From: Pseudoalteromonas fuliginea
GTDB taxonomy: Bacteria > Pseudomonadota > Gammaproteobacteria > Enterobacterales > Alteromonadaceae
Direction of reading: 5' to 3'
Assembly (NCBI RefSeq): GCF_000690055.1
Contig: NZ_JJNZ01000014.1
Span: 1 to 59,765 of the forward strand
Length of the DNA: 59,765 nt
Shown in pieces: positions 45,162 to 54,558 of this stretch. Numbering within the stretch: the stretch's first letter is position 1; every line of letters begins with the position of its first letter. The notes under the pieces were generated by a model. That model was not told the origin of the DNA, did no database searches, and worked only from the letters and a program-made list of their open reading frames with translations. The translations under genes and the position numbers were made by a program.

Positions 45162-46646
45162 TTACTTAGCCTTGCAATAATGATTAATAAAATCAATGTG
45201 ACTCGGTAAGCTATTTGCTTTTTTAGCCACATGATTTTTTATTGATTCTAAAAATCGTTTAAGCTCATCATCGCTCATGCTGTCTACAATGGGGTGATAA
45301 TTTTGCGGCACTAGCCCTTGCCCTAACATCACTTGTAACCACGAGGCTTCACCAAATAGCTCTTGCTCTGCTTTATAAACATGCCCACTTTGCTTAAATA
45401 GCTCAATGCGTTTGGCAAGCGACTCTGGAATTGGCATGTTTTTACAGTAACGCCAAAAGTCGCTGTCGGTGCGCTGTGTTACATGGTAATGCAGCACAAT
45501 AAAGTCGCGAATATTTTCGGCTTCAAAGCGCATTTTGTTATTAAAGTCATCTTGATAGCACGACTCGATTGCTTTGGTTGGCATGTTTTGCATTAATCTT
45601 ATAATGCTTTGCTGAATTAAATGAATACTGGTTGATTCAAGCGGCTCAATAAAACCACTTGCCAAGCCAATAGCAACACAGTTTTTGTTCCAATGTTTAC
45701 GCCGTGTACCGGTGCGGTATTTAATAACGCGCGGCTCATTAATAGGTTTGCCTTCTACGTTATTGAGTAGCGCTGTTTTGGCTTCATCATCGCTCATGTA
45801 TTTACTACAAAACACTAAACCATTACCACGGCGGCTTTGCAGCGGTATTTGCCACTGCCAACCACATTTATGTGCCATTGCACGCGTATATGGCACTATT
45901 GGGCTTACTAATTCGGTTTGTACTGCTACTGCGCTGTCGCACGGGAGCCAATGGCTCCAATCTTCGTATCCGGTGTGTAGTGCTTGCTCTATTAATAAAC
46001 CTTTAAAGCCGGTGCAATCTATAAATAAATCGCCCTCAATAATTTGCCCGTCACCTAAAGTAAGTGATTTTATAAAGCCATTAGTGGGCTCTAAGTTAAC
46101 TTTGCTTATCATGCCTTCTATACGTTTAGCGCCGTTTTGCTCTGCAAAATTTCGTAAAAATTTAGCGTACAAACCGGCATCTAACTGATAAGCATGGTTA
46201 CGGTCTTGATTCGGTATTACGGCAAATTTACCCAAGCGACTTGCTACGTGCTCTGTGCAATAATCACCAATATCGGCAGCTACACCTTGTTGCATACCTT
46301 TTAGCCAAAAGTGCTGAAAACCTGCAGCCCAACAACCTTGCCCCACATAACCAAATGAGTGAAAGTAGCTTTGCTGGTTTTGTTTCCAGCCCTCAAACGA
46401 TATGCCTAATTTAAACGTGGCATTAGTGGCTGCCATAAATTCTGATTCGCTAATTTTTAGTAAATCATGAAATATATGCAGCGTAGGAATAGTTGATTCC
46501 CCGACCCCTACGGTAGGTATTAAATCGGATTCAACCAAGCATATTTCAATATTTTTACCTAGCAGTTTTGCCATTGCAGCGCTGCACATCCAACCTCCGG
46601 TGCCGCCACCTGCTATTACTATTTTTTTAATTGCATTTTGATTCAT
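45162..46646 (-). CDS. tryptophan-halogenase-like flavoprotein
   Basis: 494 residues. FAD-binding GGGTGGWMCSAAMAKLLG at the N-terminus, catalytic-type Lys in NATFKLGISFEGW (the PrnA Lys79 equivalent), VGESTIPTLHIFHDLLKI, the GWQWQIPLQSR form of the WxWxIP halogenase motif, and GFIEPLESTSIHLIQQ with the glutamate found in active halogenases. All features of FAD-dependent halogenation are kept, so an active chlorinase or brominase in seawater is likely. Free tryptophan is not necessarily the substrate; enzymes from such loci have acted on simple indoles. A separate flavin reductase would be needed; none is adjacent. Third gene of the operon, 22 bp after the cupin-8 gene. Confidence 0.88.
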   Translation of the reverse strand: MNQNAIKKIVIAGGGTGGWMCSAAMAKLLGKNIEICLVESDLIPTVGVGESTIPTLHIFHDLLKISESEFMAATNATFKLGISFEGWKQNQQSYFHSFGYVGQGCWAAGFQHFWLKGMQQGVAADIGDYCTEHVASRLGKFAVIPNQDRNHAYQLDAGLYAKFLRNFAEQNGAKRIEGMISKVNLEPTNGFIKSLTLGDGQIIEGDLFIDCTGFKGLLIEQALHTGYEDWSHWLPCDSAVAVQTELVSPIVPYTRAMAHKCGWQWQIPLQSRRGNGLVFCSKYMSDDEAKTALLNNVEGKPINEPRVIKYRTGTRRKHWNKNCVAIGLASGFIEPLESTSIHLIQQSIIRLMQNMPTKAIESCYQDDFNNKMRFEAENIRDFIVLHYHVTQRTDSDFWRYCKNMPIPESLAKRIELFKQSGHVYKAEQELFGEASWLQVMLGQGLVPQNYHPIVDSMSDDELKRFLESIKNHVAKKANSLPSHIDFINHYCKAK

Positions 46647-46668
46647 AATCCAAACCTTACAAGTACGC

Positions 46669-47679
46669 TTAGCGTCTTAATTTATTTTGTAATTCGGCTC
46701 TTAATTTACGCGCTGTTAGCTCATTCATCGGCTTTGTTAAAATAGCCTGTGCGGGCTCTGGTATGTGGGTAAATTCGTTATCAGCAAATACGTAGTAATT
46801 AAACAAACGTTGCCATGCGGCGCGCTCATGCTTTGGTAAGTTACGTATATTTAAAATTGCGTGGTGCAACGCATTAGTCGGCTGCCCATACACCGCTGGC
46901 GTATTTTTAAACCAATAATTAAACAGTATATTTAAACTGCCAAGCCCCTCTACTTGGTGCCACCACATGCTGGGTAATATAAGCGCATCGCCTGCTTCAA
47001 GATCAACGGTAATTGCCGCTTTTATTGCCTGCTCAAACTTAGGGTATTGCGTGAAGTTGGGCGCAGTTGTGGTAGTTAAGCTTATTGGCTGACCGCCGGG
47101 TGCTTTATCAAGCGGGCCTATGTATAAATTATCTATTTGATCGGGGGCAAATAAAGTAAAACGCCTTTTACCTGCAACGCAACATGCTAAATTTTGTGCT
47201 ACGTCGTAATGTGCTGGTACGGTAACCTTTCCGCCTGCCCATACATTAAATAAACAGCCTTCGTTTAATGCGTTAACGTGGCAGTGATTAACCAAACCAG
47301 GTAAGCACTGTGCAATGCTAGTAGAGCCAATGTATAAAGTGTCGGCTTGTGGATTATTTGCAGTTTGCGTTATTTGCTCAAGCGCATTAATAAATGCCGC
47401 TTGCTGATTAGTAAAATTAAAACCACTCATATCGGGGTTATACCCTACAACCCCATTTTGACTGGCGGGTATTGTGCAAGTGTTAACTAAAAAACCTTCG
47501 TAAAACGGCGTTAAATAATCAATCGCTGCACTGTCTGACTTTTTAGCAGCAATAACTAAGGGCCAATCGCTCACAAACCCTTTCAGTACAATAGGCACAG
47601 GCGAGTTTAAAAGTTCCTTGGGTAACGTACTGGGAGTTAAGCCACTCAGGGTTTGAATATTATTTGCTAAATTTTCCAT
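46669..47679 (-). CDS. cupin-8/JmjC-like protein
   Basis: 336 residues, cytoplasmic. PIVLKGFVSDWPLV at the start is the usual lead of cupin-8 (JmjC-like) proteins. The metal site is visible as VPAHYDVAQNLACCVAGKRR (HxD) and the distal SMWWHQVEGL; the SLNILFNYWF strand closes the barrel. Such proteins hydroxylate proteins or small molecules with Fe(II) and 2-oxoglutarate. It is sandwiched between SapC (10 bp gap) and the halogenase-like gene, and is a regular member of these loci. The substrate is unknown; a carrier protein or the SapC partner is possible. Confidence 0.75.
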   Translation of the reverse strand: MENLANNIQTLSGLTPSTLPKELLNSPVPIVLKGFVSDWPLVIAAKKSDSAAIDYLTPFYEGFLVNTCTIPASQNGVVGYNPDMSGFNFTNQQAAFINALEQITQTANNPQADTLYIGSTSIAQCLPGLVNHCHVNALNEGCLFNVWAGGKVTVPAHYDVAQNLACCVAGKRRFTLFAPDQIDNLYIGPLDKAPGGQPISLTTTTAPNFTQYPKFEQAIKAAITVDLEAGDALILPSMWWHQVEGLGSLNILFNYWFKNTPAVYGQPTNALHHAILNIRNLPKHERAAWQRLFNYYVFADNEFTHIPEPAQAILTKPMNELTARKLRAELQNKLRR

Positions 47680-47689
47680 AGCTAATTAC

Positions 47690-48436
47690 TTATACAGCGT
47701 GCTTTTGTAGCATAAGTTGCTCGTTTTTAAGCGCCACTAAATCACGCACATGTACTTGCGATGCAATGATCATGTATATAGACGCTAAATACCCTTGTGA
47801 GTGAAGCTGCGCAATTGCATCGCTACTTAGCTGGTTAAGCGAGTCTTCGTTTATGGTATAAAAACCGAGTAAGTTATGTTTAAGCCCGTTTAATAAATCA
47901 AGCTCTAGCGATACCGATTCAAGCAAACCATGTTTAATCAAAGTTTTAATAAATGGCTGATTTTCTTGCAAACCATGATGCAGGTTATCAAGCACATTTA
48001 TTATGTTTTCGAGGTAATCGCTATTCCCGCCGTGTTCTAAAAATAAGTTAATACCCTGCTTTATTGACACTTTTGGCGAGTCTAAATCAATGCTAAGCAT
48101 GCGCTCTTGCGTTGCCACACCGTTTTGCATTGTATTTTGAGTCGCTATAGCAAAAGGCAGTCGCTGCATACTTAGCGGAATGTAGTGTGCTTGCCATTGC
48201 TGCTGGTTTACTAAAAATAAGTTTTCGTCTTTATTTATGCCGTACAAACACACCGGCGAAAATGTATTTGTTGTATCGTCTTTGATAAAAAATATTGGGT
48301 AATGTGCTTGAGCGACTCTAAATTCGCTCACAAATGTTTCGCTATACCAAACCCCGTCACCTAAGTGTGTGCTGCGTGCAGGGTTTATTTTTAAATGCTG
48401 ATGTTCAACATTATTTAATAATGCATGATTGGCCAT
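47690..48436 (-). CDS. SapC-family protein
   Basis: 248 residues without signal peptide. The SapC family pattern is clear: HLKINPARSTHLGDGVWYSE, the hydrophobic AQAHYPIFFIKDDTTNTFSPVCLYG, and the C-terminal FYTINEDSLNQLSSDAIAQLHSQGYL. The name comes from an S-layer-associated gene, but the role of the family is unknown. In many TonB-receptor loci for plant or algal glycans SapC, a halogenase-like protein and cupin-8 come together. Here it is the first gene of the five-gene operon, with a locus palindrome 70 bp before its start and its own promoter distinct from the receptor gene (a terminator lies between). Confidence 0.8.
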   Translation of the reverse strand: MANHALLNNVEHQHLKINPARSTHLGDGVWYSETFVSEFRVAQAHYPIFFIKDDTTNTFSPVCLYGINKDENLFLVNQQQWQAHYIPLSMQRLPFAIATQNTMQNGVATQERMLSIDLDSPKVSIKQGINLFLEHGGNSDYLENIINVLDNLHHGLQENQPFIKTLIKHGLLESVSLELDLLNGLKHNLLGFYTINEDSLNQLSSDAIAQLHSQGYLASIYMIIASQVHVRDLVALKNEQLMLQKHAV

Positions 48437-48505
48437 GGATTGTGTGCTCCAATTGTTGTTGTGTGCCTTTACCTATTGCTACACATTAAATGTAACCAAC
48501 AAGTT

Positions 48506-48522
48506 AAATTCATATTGACTAT
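48506..48522 (-). promoter_or_regulatory. xylan-locus palindrome before the SapC operon
   Basis: Minus strand ATAGTCAATATGAATTT; first ten bases agree with the perfect sites, second half TGAA. It is 70 bp before the SapC start and links the halogenase operon to the xylan promoters. Confidence 0.55.
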
Positions 48523-48562
48523 AACAGCTGGATATTATTATTACTAGGTTAATTTAGGCAAA

Positions 48563-48590
48563 TAAAAAGCCGCAAAATGCGGCTTTTATA
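48563..48590 (-). terminator. terminator of the TonB-dependent receptor gene
   Basis: AAAAGCCGC and GCGGCTTTT (48565-48587) with a 5-base loop, followed by A/T-rich sequence. It separates the receptor from the SapC operon. Confidence 0.82.
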
Positions 48591-48612
48591 AGGTTACTAC
48601 AAGTGTAATTTA

Positions 48613-51600
48613 TTAAAAATTATAACGAACACCTAAACCGTAACGAGAGCCTGTTTGAGTGATGTTATAAATCAGCTCTTGCTTACGCCCGTACGATGTT
48701 ACGTACTCGTCAGTAATGTTTATACCTTCAATAAATACGGTAAGTCCCTCTACTGCGGGTACTTCGTAACTTACGTTAAAGTCTATTTGGTAATACTCAT
48801 CGGTGTAAATTGGTGCGGTTAAATCGCCATTTACACGACGCTCATTTAAAAACGAGTCGCGCCAGTTATACGCAATACGTGCTTGTAAGCCTTCTTTATC
48901 GTAAAAGAATACCACGTTTGCCGTGTCACTTAACCCGACAAGTGCTTCTGTATCCTCAAGTGAGTCATTGTCATATTCAAGACCCGAGTCAACCATGGTG
49001 TAGTTAAAAATACCACCAAAGCCTGACTCACCAAATAAGTGCTGAATATTAAATTCAAAGCCATCAATGGTATATTCTTGGTCGCCATTTACAGGCACGT
49101 TTATTCTAAAGTTAATTGGATCATCTGTTTCTGGGTCACCAACAATTGTGCCGCCGTCTAATTCACCATCTTCATCAAACTTAGGTTGCACATTTGGATC
49201 ATCAGCAAAGTTTTCAAATATGTAATTTCTGATGTCTTCGTTAGATGCATTACCACCTAGTGCGCTTGATGCGGCTCTAAATTTTTCACCATTTAATGGG
49301 TCATATAAGTTAAATATATTTGAGTCGATAGTGCCTGTAGTTATCCAGTTTGTTACGTCTTTTTTAAAGTAACCAAACGAAATATAGCTACCTTCGCCGT
49401 AATACCATTCACTAGATAAGTCGTAGTTAATTGATTCAAGCGGTTTAAGTCCTGGGTTACCAGAGCCACCCGAATAACCACTTAAGCTACCACCGGTATT
49501 AATAGTTGTACCGCCTTGTAGTTGGCCGTAACCCGCTCTTGAAATAGTTTTGCTCGCTGCTGCACGAATCATTACATCTTCAACAATTTCGATATTAAAG
49601 TTAATATTTGGCAGGAACTGGCTGTAATCTGCAGATTGGCTTAGCGTTTCAATACCGGTAACACCCGTTACTGATGTGGCTGTATCTTCGTTCCATTCTA
49701 CGCGGCTGTAACCGGGTGCAGTTGCTTTAGAAAATACATCTGTTTTTTCGTAGCGTAAGCCAATTTGCAGGTCGAAGAACATGCCACTCAATTCGCCTTT
49801 GTAATTTACTTGTGCAAAAGCAGACTGCGTTTTTTCTTCTGTAAAGCGGTTTGTTGCTGCATCCCAGTCGGTTGAGGCACAAAATTGTCCCTCGCCGTTT
49901 GGTCCTGCCGCTGCGCCGTCAGCTGCTTTACAATCACCGTAAAGGTTATCTACGTTGGCAATGGGATCTGCGTACTCTGCTGCATTTACAATCGCGTCAA
50001 AGTCGGCAAAAAAGATTGTATTAAATAAATCATATTCGCCTTGTGTTGCAGTGCCTTCAAAGTTGCCCGCCTTAGCTTGAAACTTATCTAAAATAGTATC
50101 TTGGCGCCAATCAATATCAGCAAAGTCGCCCTCAACACCAACTCCACCCCAATCTGGGCGCTGTACTTGCGTATGACGATAATGGTTATTTACTTTATTA
50201 ACTGCAACACCAAAATCAATACTTAAACTGTCGTCAAAGAAGTACTTACCTGAGATTTGTGTTTGATCGATTTCTGAATCGTATTTGTCGTTTGCAAACC
50301 AGCTACCAGATAAACGCATGGTGCTCGGGTTAAAGTTTTCAATGTTACCAATAGCAATGCCGGGTAAGTCGCCGGTTAAATCAAGCCCGGTACGTGAACG
50401 TGTGTACGACGGTAACTGAATATTATTACGTGTACCGTGGCGTGGATCAGTTGCTTTCATTGATGCTTTTGAACTGTGATGATCAAACTCTAGATTAAGT
50501 TGATCCGATACCGCCCATTCTAGGTTAAAGCCTAATGAATCTGTTTTTTCTTCGCGACCCCAAGAACCTACCGTAAGCGACGTATCGCGGTAATCGGCAT
50601 CACTTTGGATGTCATAAATTTCTGAGTAAATAAGTGGGTACGCGTTAGGCTCGCCCGCCCAAACAGATTCACTTCTGTCGCCAGCGTAGTTAAACCAAAC
50701 TGAGGCATCAGTGTGCTGCTCTTCAACGGTTGTTTTAAAGCCTGTGTAATCAAGGGTTGCTGTAATGTTTTCAACAGGTTGATATTGAAATACCAACTGA
50801 CCATTTACACGTTCACGTTGACGCTCTTCAAACACATAACGTGGTTGTTGCGGGTTTGAGTAAATACCTGATGTAGGTCTGTTTGCTCCGCCTTCTGCGC
50901 CTGCAGGTACACCACCCCATCCTGTATTTGTGTAATCAGATGCTCTGTAGCCTTGATCTTGTATAAACTGTTGCATACCGCTTTCACGGTCTTGATAGCT
51001 ACCTGAAATAGATATACCAAATTTATCATCACCAAATGTTTGCGAATATAAACCGCTTAGCTCTGGTGTAATGCTGCCCTCGTCGGTTGATTGATCGTCT
51101 ACAGCTTTTACGCCAAACGATGCTTTTATACCTGGGCTATTTAAAGGTCTGTTGGTTGTTAAGTTTATAGTTGCGCCAATGCCACCTGAGGTAACACTTG
51201 CGTCTGATGTTTTATAAACTTGCACGCCCGATACGCTTTCAGATGCGACATTTGCAAAATCAAATGTACGGTCACCTGTTGTATTTGGAAGTTGGCGGCC
51301 ATTAATAGTAATTAAGTTATTAGCAGGTCCAAATCCACGTACTGTTACGCGGCTACCTTCACCACCCGCTCTATCAATTGATACGCCGGTAATACGTTGT
51401 AGCGATTCAGCAAGGTTGGTATCAGGAAATTTCCCCATGTCCTCAGCCGAAATAGCATCGACAATACCAGAAGAATCGCGTTTAACATCCATAGAGCGTT
51501 GCAATGAACCTCTAATGCCGGTTACTTGTATTATTTCTACATCTTCACCGACAATGGTTTCGGCAGCGTAGCTTTGGTGAGGAAGCGTAACGGTACCCAT

Positions 51601-51645
51601 TGCAGCGAGTATGGCTGTTGAAATTATCTTTTTCTTAAACATCAT
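48613..51645 (-). CDS. TonB-dependent receptor for xylan oligosaccharides (inferred substrate)
   Basis: 1010 residues: signal peptide to about residue 28, a TonB-box-like EIIQVTGIRGSLQRSMD, the plug domain (DMGKFPDTNLAESLQRITGVSIDR, GSRVTVRGFGPANNLITING), and a barrel ending YGLGVRYNF with the C-terminal aromatic. This is the type used by marine and plant-associated bacteria to import glycan fragments. Xylan as substrate follows only from the neighbours. ATG 51645 and 51642 are adjacent; AGG lies 6 bp upstream of the first. It is transcribed alone, with a terminator downstream and a 17-mer motif about 295 bp upstream. Confidence 0.9.
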   Translation of the reverse strand: MMFKKKIISTAILAAMGTVTLPHQSYAAETIVGEDVEIIQVTGIRGSLQRSMDVKRDSSGIVDAISAEDMGKFPDTNLAESLQRITGVSIDRAGGEGSRVTVRGFGPANNLITINGRQLPNTTGDRTFDFANVASESVSGVQVYKTSDASVTSGGIGATINLTTNRPLNSPGIKASFGVKAVDDQSTDEGSITPELSGLYSQTFGDDKFGISISGSYQDRESGMQQFIQDQGYRASDYTNTGWGGVPAGAEGGANRPTSGIYSNPQQPRYVFEERQRERVNGQLVFQYQPVENITATLDYTGFKTTVEEQHTDASVWFNYAGDRSESVWAGEPNAYPLIYSEIYDIQSDADYRDTSLTVGSWGREEKTDSLGFNLEWAVSDQLNLEFDHHSSKASMKATDPRHGTRNNIQLPSYTRSRTGLDLTGDLPGIAIGNIENFNPSTMRLSGSWFANDKYDSEIDQTQISGKYFFDDSLSIDFGVAVNKVNNHYRHTQVQRPDWGGVGVEGDFADIDWRQDTILDKFQAKAGNFEGTATQGEYDLFNTIFFADFDAIVNAAEYADPIANVDNLYGDCKAADGAAAGPNGEGQFCASTDWDAATNRFTEEKTQSAFAQVNYKGELSGMFFDLQIGLRYEKTDVFSKATAPGYSRVEWNEDTATSVTGVTGIETLSQSADYSQFLPNINFNIEIVEDVMIRAAASKTISRAGYGQLQGGTTINTGGSLSGYSGGSGNPGLKPLESINYDLSSEWYYGEGSYISFGYFKKDVTNWITTGTIDSNIFNLYDPLNGEKFRAASSALGGNASNEDIRNYIFENFADDPNVQPKFDEDGELDGGTIVGDPETDDPINFRINVPVNGDQEYTIDGFEFNIQHLFGESGFGGIFNYTMVDSGLEYDNDSLEDTEALVGLSDTANVVFFYDKEGLQARIAYNWRDSFLNERRVNGDLTAPIYTDEYYQIDFNVSYEVPAVEGLTVFIEGINITDEYVTSYGRKQELIYNITQTGSRYGLGVRYNF

Positions 51646-52027
51646 GATGCCTTTTTCTTATTTAATTATTATTGACGTACTGCAAGACTTTAAGAATTAC
51701 TCGAAACATAATTGTAAACTATTTGTTTCTATTTACGGTCAATTAATAATTATTGTGTGTGTATGTTTTAAACGTTTTACAAAGACCACAACCAGTTTTA
51801 AATATGTGCCACCTAACTAAAAACCGTTAAATAACAGCATGTTTATGCTAATTCTTTGTGCTAGTTTTTTGCTTTAAAATATTTTCATTTTGTCATATGC
51901 CCTCAACTTCCTCTTATTTAGACCATTAATAAAAAATTAATGGTCACATTGACTATATCTTTTTAATGCAAATAAAAGCTGTAGCGGTGCTTACGCAGAT
52001 AATTTGCCTTGTTTATAACTATTTTTA
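51646..52027. other. intergenic region upstream of the receptor gene
   Basis: 382 bp without a gene. It contains the long leader or promoter of the receptor, the 17-mer palindrome at 51940 and an overlapping inverted repeat at 51921-51945. GGTCAATTAATA at 51739 is a half-site at best. Confidence 0.5.
51921..51956 (-). promoter_or_regulatory. xylan-locus palindrome overlapped by a 10-bp-arm inverted repeat
   Basis: The minus strand reads ATAGTCAATGTGACCAT at 51956-51940, identical to the site at 40961. In addition GACCATTAAT (51921-51930) and ATTAATGGTC (51936-51945) form a perfect inverted repeat, placing a third GACCAT half-site 15 bp away. It may serve both as operator array for the receptor and as a weak terminator for the GH43 gene. 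Confidence 0.6.
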
Positions 52028-53095
52028 TTAAGCGTGTTCATATGGGCTTATTGTTTGAATTTTTCCGTTTGAGTCGTGTTCTAGCTTAGCCATTTTCATA
52101 CTGCGTAAATGAGTTTGCCCGCCCGACAACGTACTGTCGTGATAAAATAAAAACCAATCATCATTGTGCTTAACAATTGAGTGATGCGTGGTCCAACCAA
52201 GTACTGGGTTTAAAATAACGCCCTGATAGGTAAATGGTCCGTATGGGTTATCGCCCGTAGCGTATACAATTTTGTGTGTATCGCCCGTTGAGTACGAAAA
52301 GTAATAAACACCGTTGTGTTTATGTACCCAAGGGCCTTCAAAAAAGCGGCGGTTGTTATCGCATACTGTAATTGGCGAGCCGCTTTCATCTAGTACAACA
52401 ACCTCTTTTACGTCTTCGCTTAGGCTGATCATATCTTCCGATAATTTTGCAACGCGCGCAGGAATTGCAGGTTCACCATTTTTTGGATACGTGCTTTGTT
52501 CATTAAATTCGTTGGTTTGCCAATTTTGTAATTGGCCGCCCCACAAGCCACCAAAATACAAATAATGGCTTGAGTCGTCATCTTCAAATACAGCAGGGTC
52601 AATACTAAATGTCCCTTGAATGTAATCGTCTTCGGCTTTAAATGGACCTGTTGGACTGTCACTTTTTGCAACGCCAATTCTAAAAATGCCTTGCTGATCG
52701 CGCGCCGGAAAGTAAAGGTAATACTGACCAAGCTTATACGCGGCATCGGGTGCCCACATTTGCTTGCTTGCCCATTTTACGTCGTCTACACAAAGTGCTA
52801 CGCCATGGTCTATGGCTTTGCCTGAGCTTTCGTCAAGCGAAAACACATGGTAGTCGCGCATTGCAAAGTGGTCGCCGTTATCATTAATTTCATTTTTTGA
52901 TTCAATGTCATGCGATGGATAAATATACACTTTGCCGTTAAACACATGTGCAGACGGATCGGCGGTATACATGTGATCAACTAACACATTGTGGTTTTGT
53001 ATTAACGAGTTGGCTCGTTGTAGGTCTTTTAACTGTTTAAGTTCAGCGTCACTTAACCCATTAGATGGGGGTGCTACTTGCGCTGTATTTTGCAT
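52028..53095 (-). CDS. cytoplasmic GH43 glycosidase (xylosidase/arabinofuranosidase)
   Basis: About 355 residues, single five-bladed GH43 domain, no signal peptide. Catalytic residues are readable: base Asp in MYTADPSAHVFNGK, second Asp in SIDPAVFEDDDSS, acid Glu in RRFFEGPWVHKHNG; the metal-site HHSIVKHNDDW follows. It differs from the 536-residue GH43 at 20266 and belongs to another subfamily, so it may remove arabinose or xylose from different imported oligosaccharides. The frame opens at 53143, but AGGAG 7 bp before ATG 53095 fixes the start. It follows the GPH transporter gene by 62 bp and is likely co-transcribed with it. Confidence 0.85.
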   Translation of the reverse strand: MQNTAQVAPPSNGLSDAELKQLKDLQRANSLIQNHNVLVDHMYTADPSAHVFNGKVYIYPSHDIESKNEINDNGDHFAMRDYHVFSLDESSGKAIDHGVALCVDDVKWASKQMWAPDAAYKLGQYYLYFPARDQQGIFRIGVAKSDSPTGPFKAEDDYIQGTFSIDPAVFEDDDSSHYLYFGGLWGGQLQNWQTNEFNEQSTYPKNGEPAIPARVAKLSEDMISLSEDVKEVVVLDESGSPITVCDNNRRFFEGPWVHKHNGVYYFSYSTGDTHKIVYATGDNPYGPFTYQGVILNPVLGWTTHHSIVKHNDDWFLFYHDSTLSGGQTHLRSMKMAKLEHDSNGKIQTISPYEHA

Positions 53096-53157
53096 TTTTA
53101 CTCCTAGTATTGCCTGCCCACTTTGCACTTTTAAAAGGTGCAAAATGGACTGCTAAA

Positions 53158-54513
53158 TTAGTTTATAGTTTTGTTATCAGCCAGCTGCGTTTGAATGCGC
53201 TTTACTTCAGGCTCGGTAAGTTTGTAACGTGTTATAAAAATTAAACATGCCACGGTACAAATTACTGGAATACCAGCAAAGGCGAGTAAAATGCCTGATA
53301 ACGTGTATTCTGATTGCTCTTGATTAGGCACGTATGCATAGCCAGATAATATCCACCCTGCAATAGCACCGCCAATTGCAAAGCCTAGTTTTATTGCCAA
53401 TAAATGACCAGAAAACGTAACAGCGGTTAATCTGCGACCAATTTTTAATGCCCCGTAGTCAACCGTATCTGCCACCATCGAAAACATAATTGGGGTAATT
53501 ATCATGTGGGCAAAGTTAGCAATAAAGTAGACGATAAAAATGGTGACTATGGCGTCGCTCTCAAGTACGTAAAACATGCTGTGAGAAATAATTACGACCA
53601 CTAAAGCGACTATAAATAATGTCTTTTTTTCAATAAATTTGGTTAAAAAGTTGGTAGACACAGCGCCTAGTACTGAGCCAATTGCTGAGAGTGTTAAAAA
53701 GTTAGAAGTAAGTGAGGCTTCTCCTACGTAGTACTTAATATAATGCGGTGCTACAGAGGCTCTAACGCCAATTAATATTAATGTTGCTAGACTTATAACG
53801 GCTATTACAACCCATTGATCGTTTTTAAATAAGCTTAAAAACTCAAGAAAGGCATTCTTTTTACTTTGCGCGGGTTTAACTTGTTTGGTTTCTTTGGTCA
53901 TTTTAAAACACAGTAAAAAACAAGCCGCTGCAAGTCCGCCTAAAAACACCATGGCTAGCGGGTAACCTACTACATCGTCGCCGTCACCAAAAAAAGCAAC
54001 CAGCTTAGGCAGTGCCCATACAATTACAAGCAGTGCTGCCATTGCCATTGCAAATCGGTATGACTGAAGCGATGCACGCTCTTTAGGATCGTTTGTCATT
54101 ACTGCACCAAGTGCGCCGTACGGTATATTAATGGCGGTATAACACGTCATTAAAAGCCCGTAAGTAAAGTAGGCATATATAAGCTTGCCCGTAGAATCAA
54201 AATCTGGGGTTATAAATGCTAAGCAAGCAAACACACCGTAAGGCACGGCTAAAAATAATATATATGGGCGGTAAGAGCCCCAACGGCTGCGCGTTCTATC
54301 GGCAATACTGCCCATTATTGGGTCGGTAATACCATCAAATAAACGAACCGCTAATAATAAGGTGCCCGCAGCGGCTGCAGATAAACCGTAAACATCGGTA
54401 TAAAATATCAACATAAAGTTAGCGACCATTTGAAATACAATATTACTGGCTGTATCACCAAGGCCGTACCCTATTTTTTCTTTAATTGTGAGTGTGTGTT
54501 TTGTGTTGTTCAT
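53158..54513 (-). CDS. GPH-family oligosaccharide:cation symporter (XynT/XylP-like)
   Basis: 451 residues with twelve hydrophobic segments. GYGLGDTASNIVFQMVANF at the start and GLLLAVRLFDGITDPIMG-like LLLAVRLFDGITDPIMGSIA, DRTRSRWGSYRPYIL, are typical of the glycoside-pentoside-hexuronide family, which carries xylosides, arabinosides and related oligomers with sodium or protons. Paired with cytoplasmic GH43 it forms the inner-membrane step after TonB import. The locus palindrome at 54542 is 29 bp upstream of the start and abuts a TATATC -10-like box. Confidence 0.85.
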   Translation of the reverse strand: MNNTKHTLTIKEKIGYGLGDTASNIVFQMVANFMLIFYTDVYGLSAAAAGTLLLAVRLFDGITDPIMGSIADRTRSRWGSYRPYILFLAVPYGVFACLAFITPDFDSTGKLIYAYFTYGLLMTCYTAINIPYGALGAVMTNDPKERASLQSYRFAMAMAALLVIVWALPKLVAFFGDGDDVVGYPLAMVFLGGLAAACFLLCFKMTKETKQVKPAQSKKNAFLEFLSLFKNDQWVVIAVISLATLILIGVRASVAPHYIKYYVGEASLTSNFLTLSAIGSVLGAVSTNFLTKFIEKKTLFIVALVVVIISHSMFYVLESDAIVTIFIVYFIANFAHMIITPIMFSMVADTVDYGALKIGRRLTAVTFSGHLLAIKLGFAIGGAIAGWILSGYAYVPNQEQSEYTLSGILLAFAGIPVICTVACLIFITRYKLTEPEVKRIQTQLADNKTIN

Positions 54514-54541
54514 GTGTGCTCAATTTTCAATGCAAATCGAT

Positions 54542-54558
54542 ATAGTCAAAAATACTAT
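54542..54558 (-). promoter_or_regulatory. xylan-locus palindrome before the transporter-GH43 operon
   Basis: ATAGTCAAAAATACTAT; the outer arms ATATAGT/ACTATAT are a perfect palindrome, though one core base differs (TAC for GAC). Located 29 bp before the transporter start. Confidence 0.6.

Noticed and set aside
45162..46646. Assigning free L-tryptophan as the halogenase substrate
   Set aside because: The motifs show halogenase chemistry, but members from TonB-linked loci are not known to prefer free tryptophan and no indole pathway is nearby.
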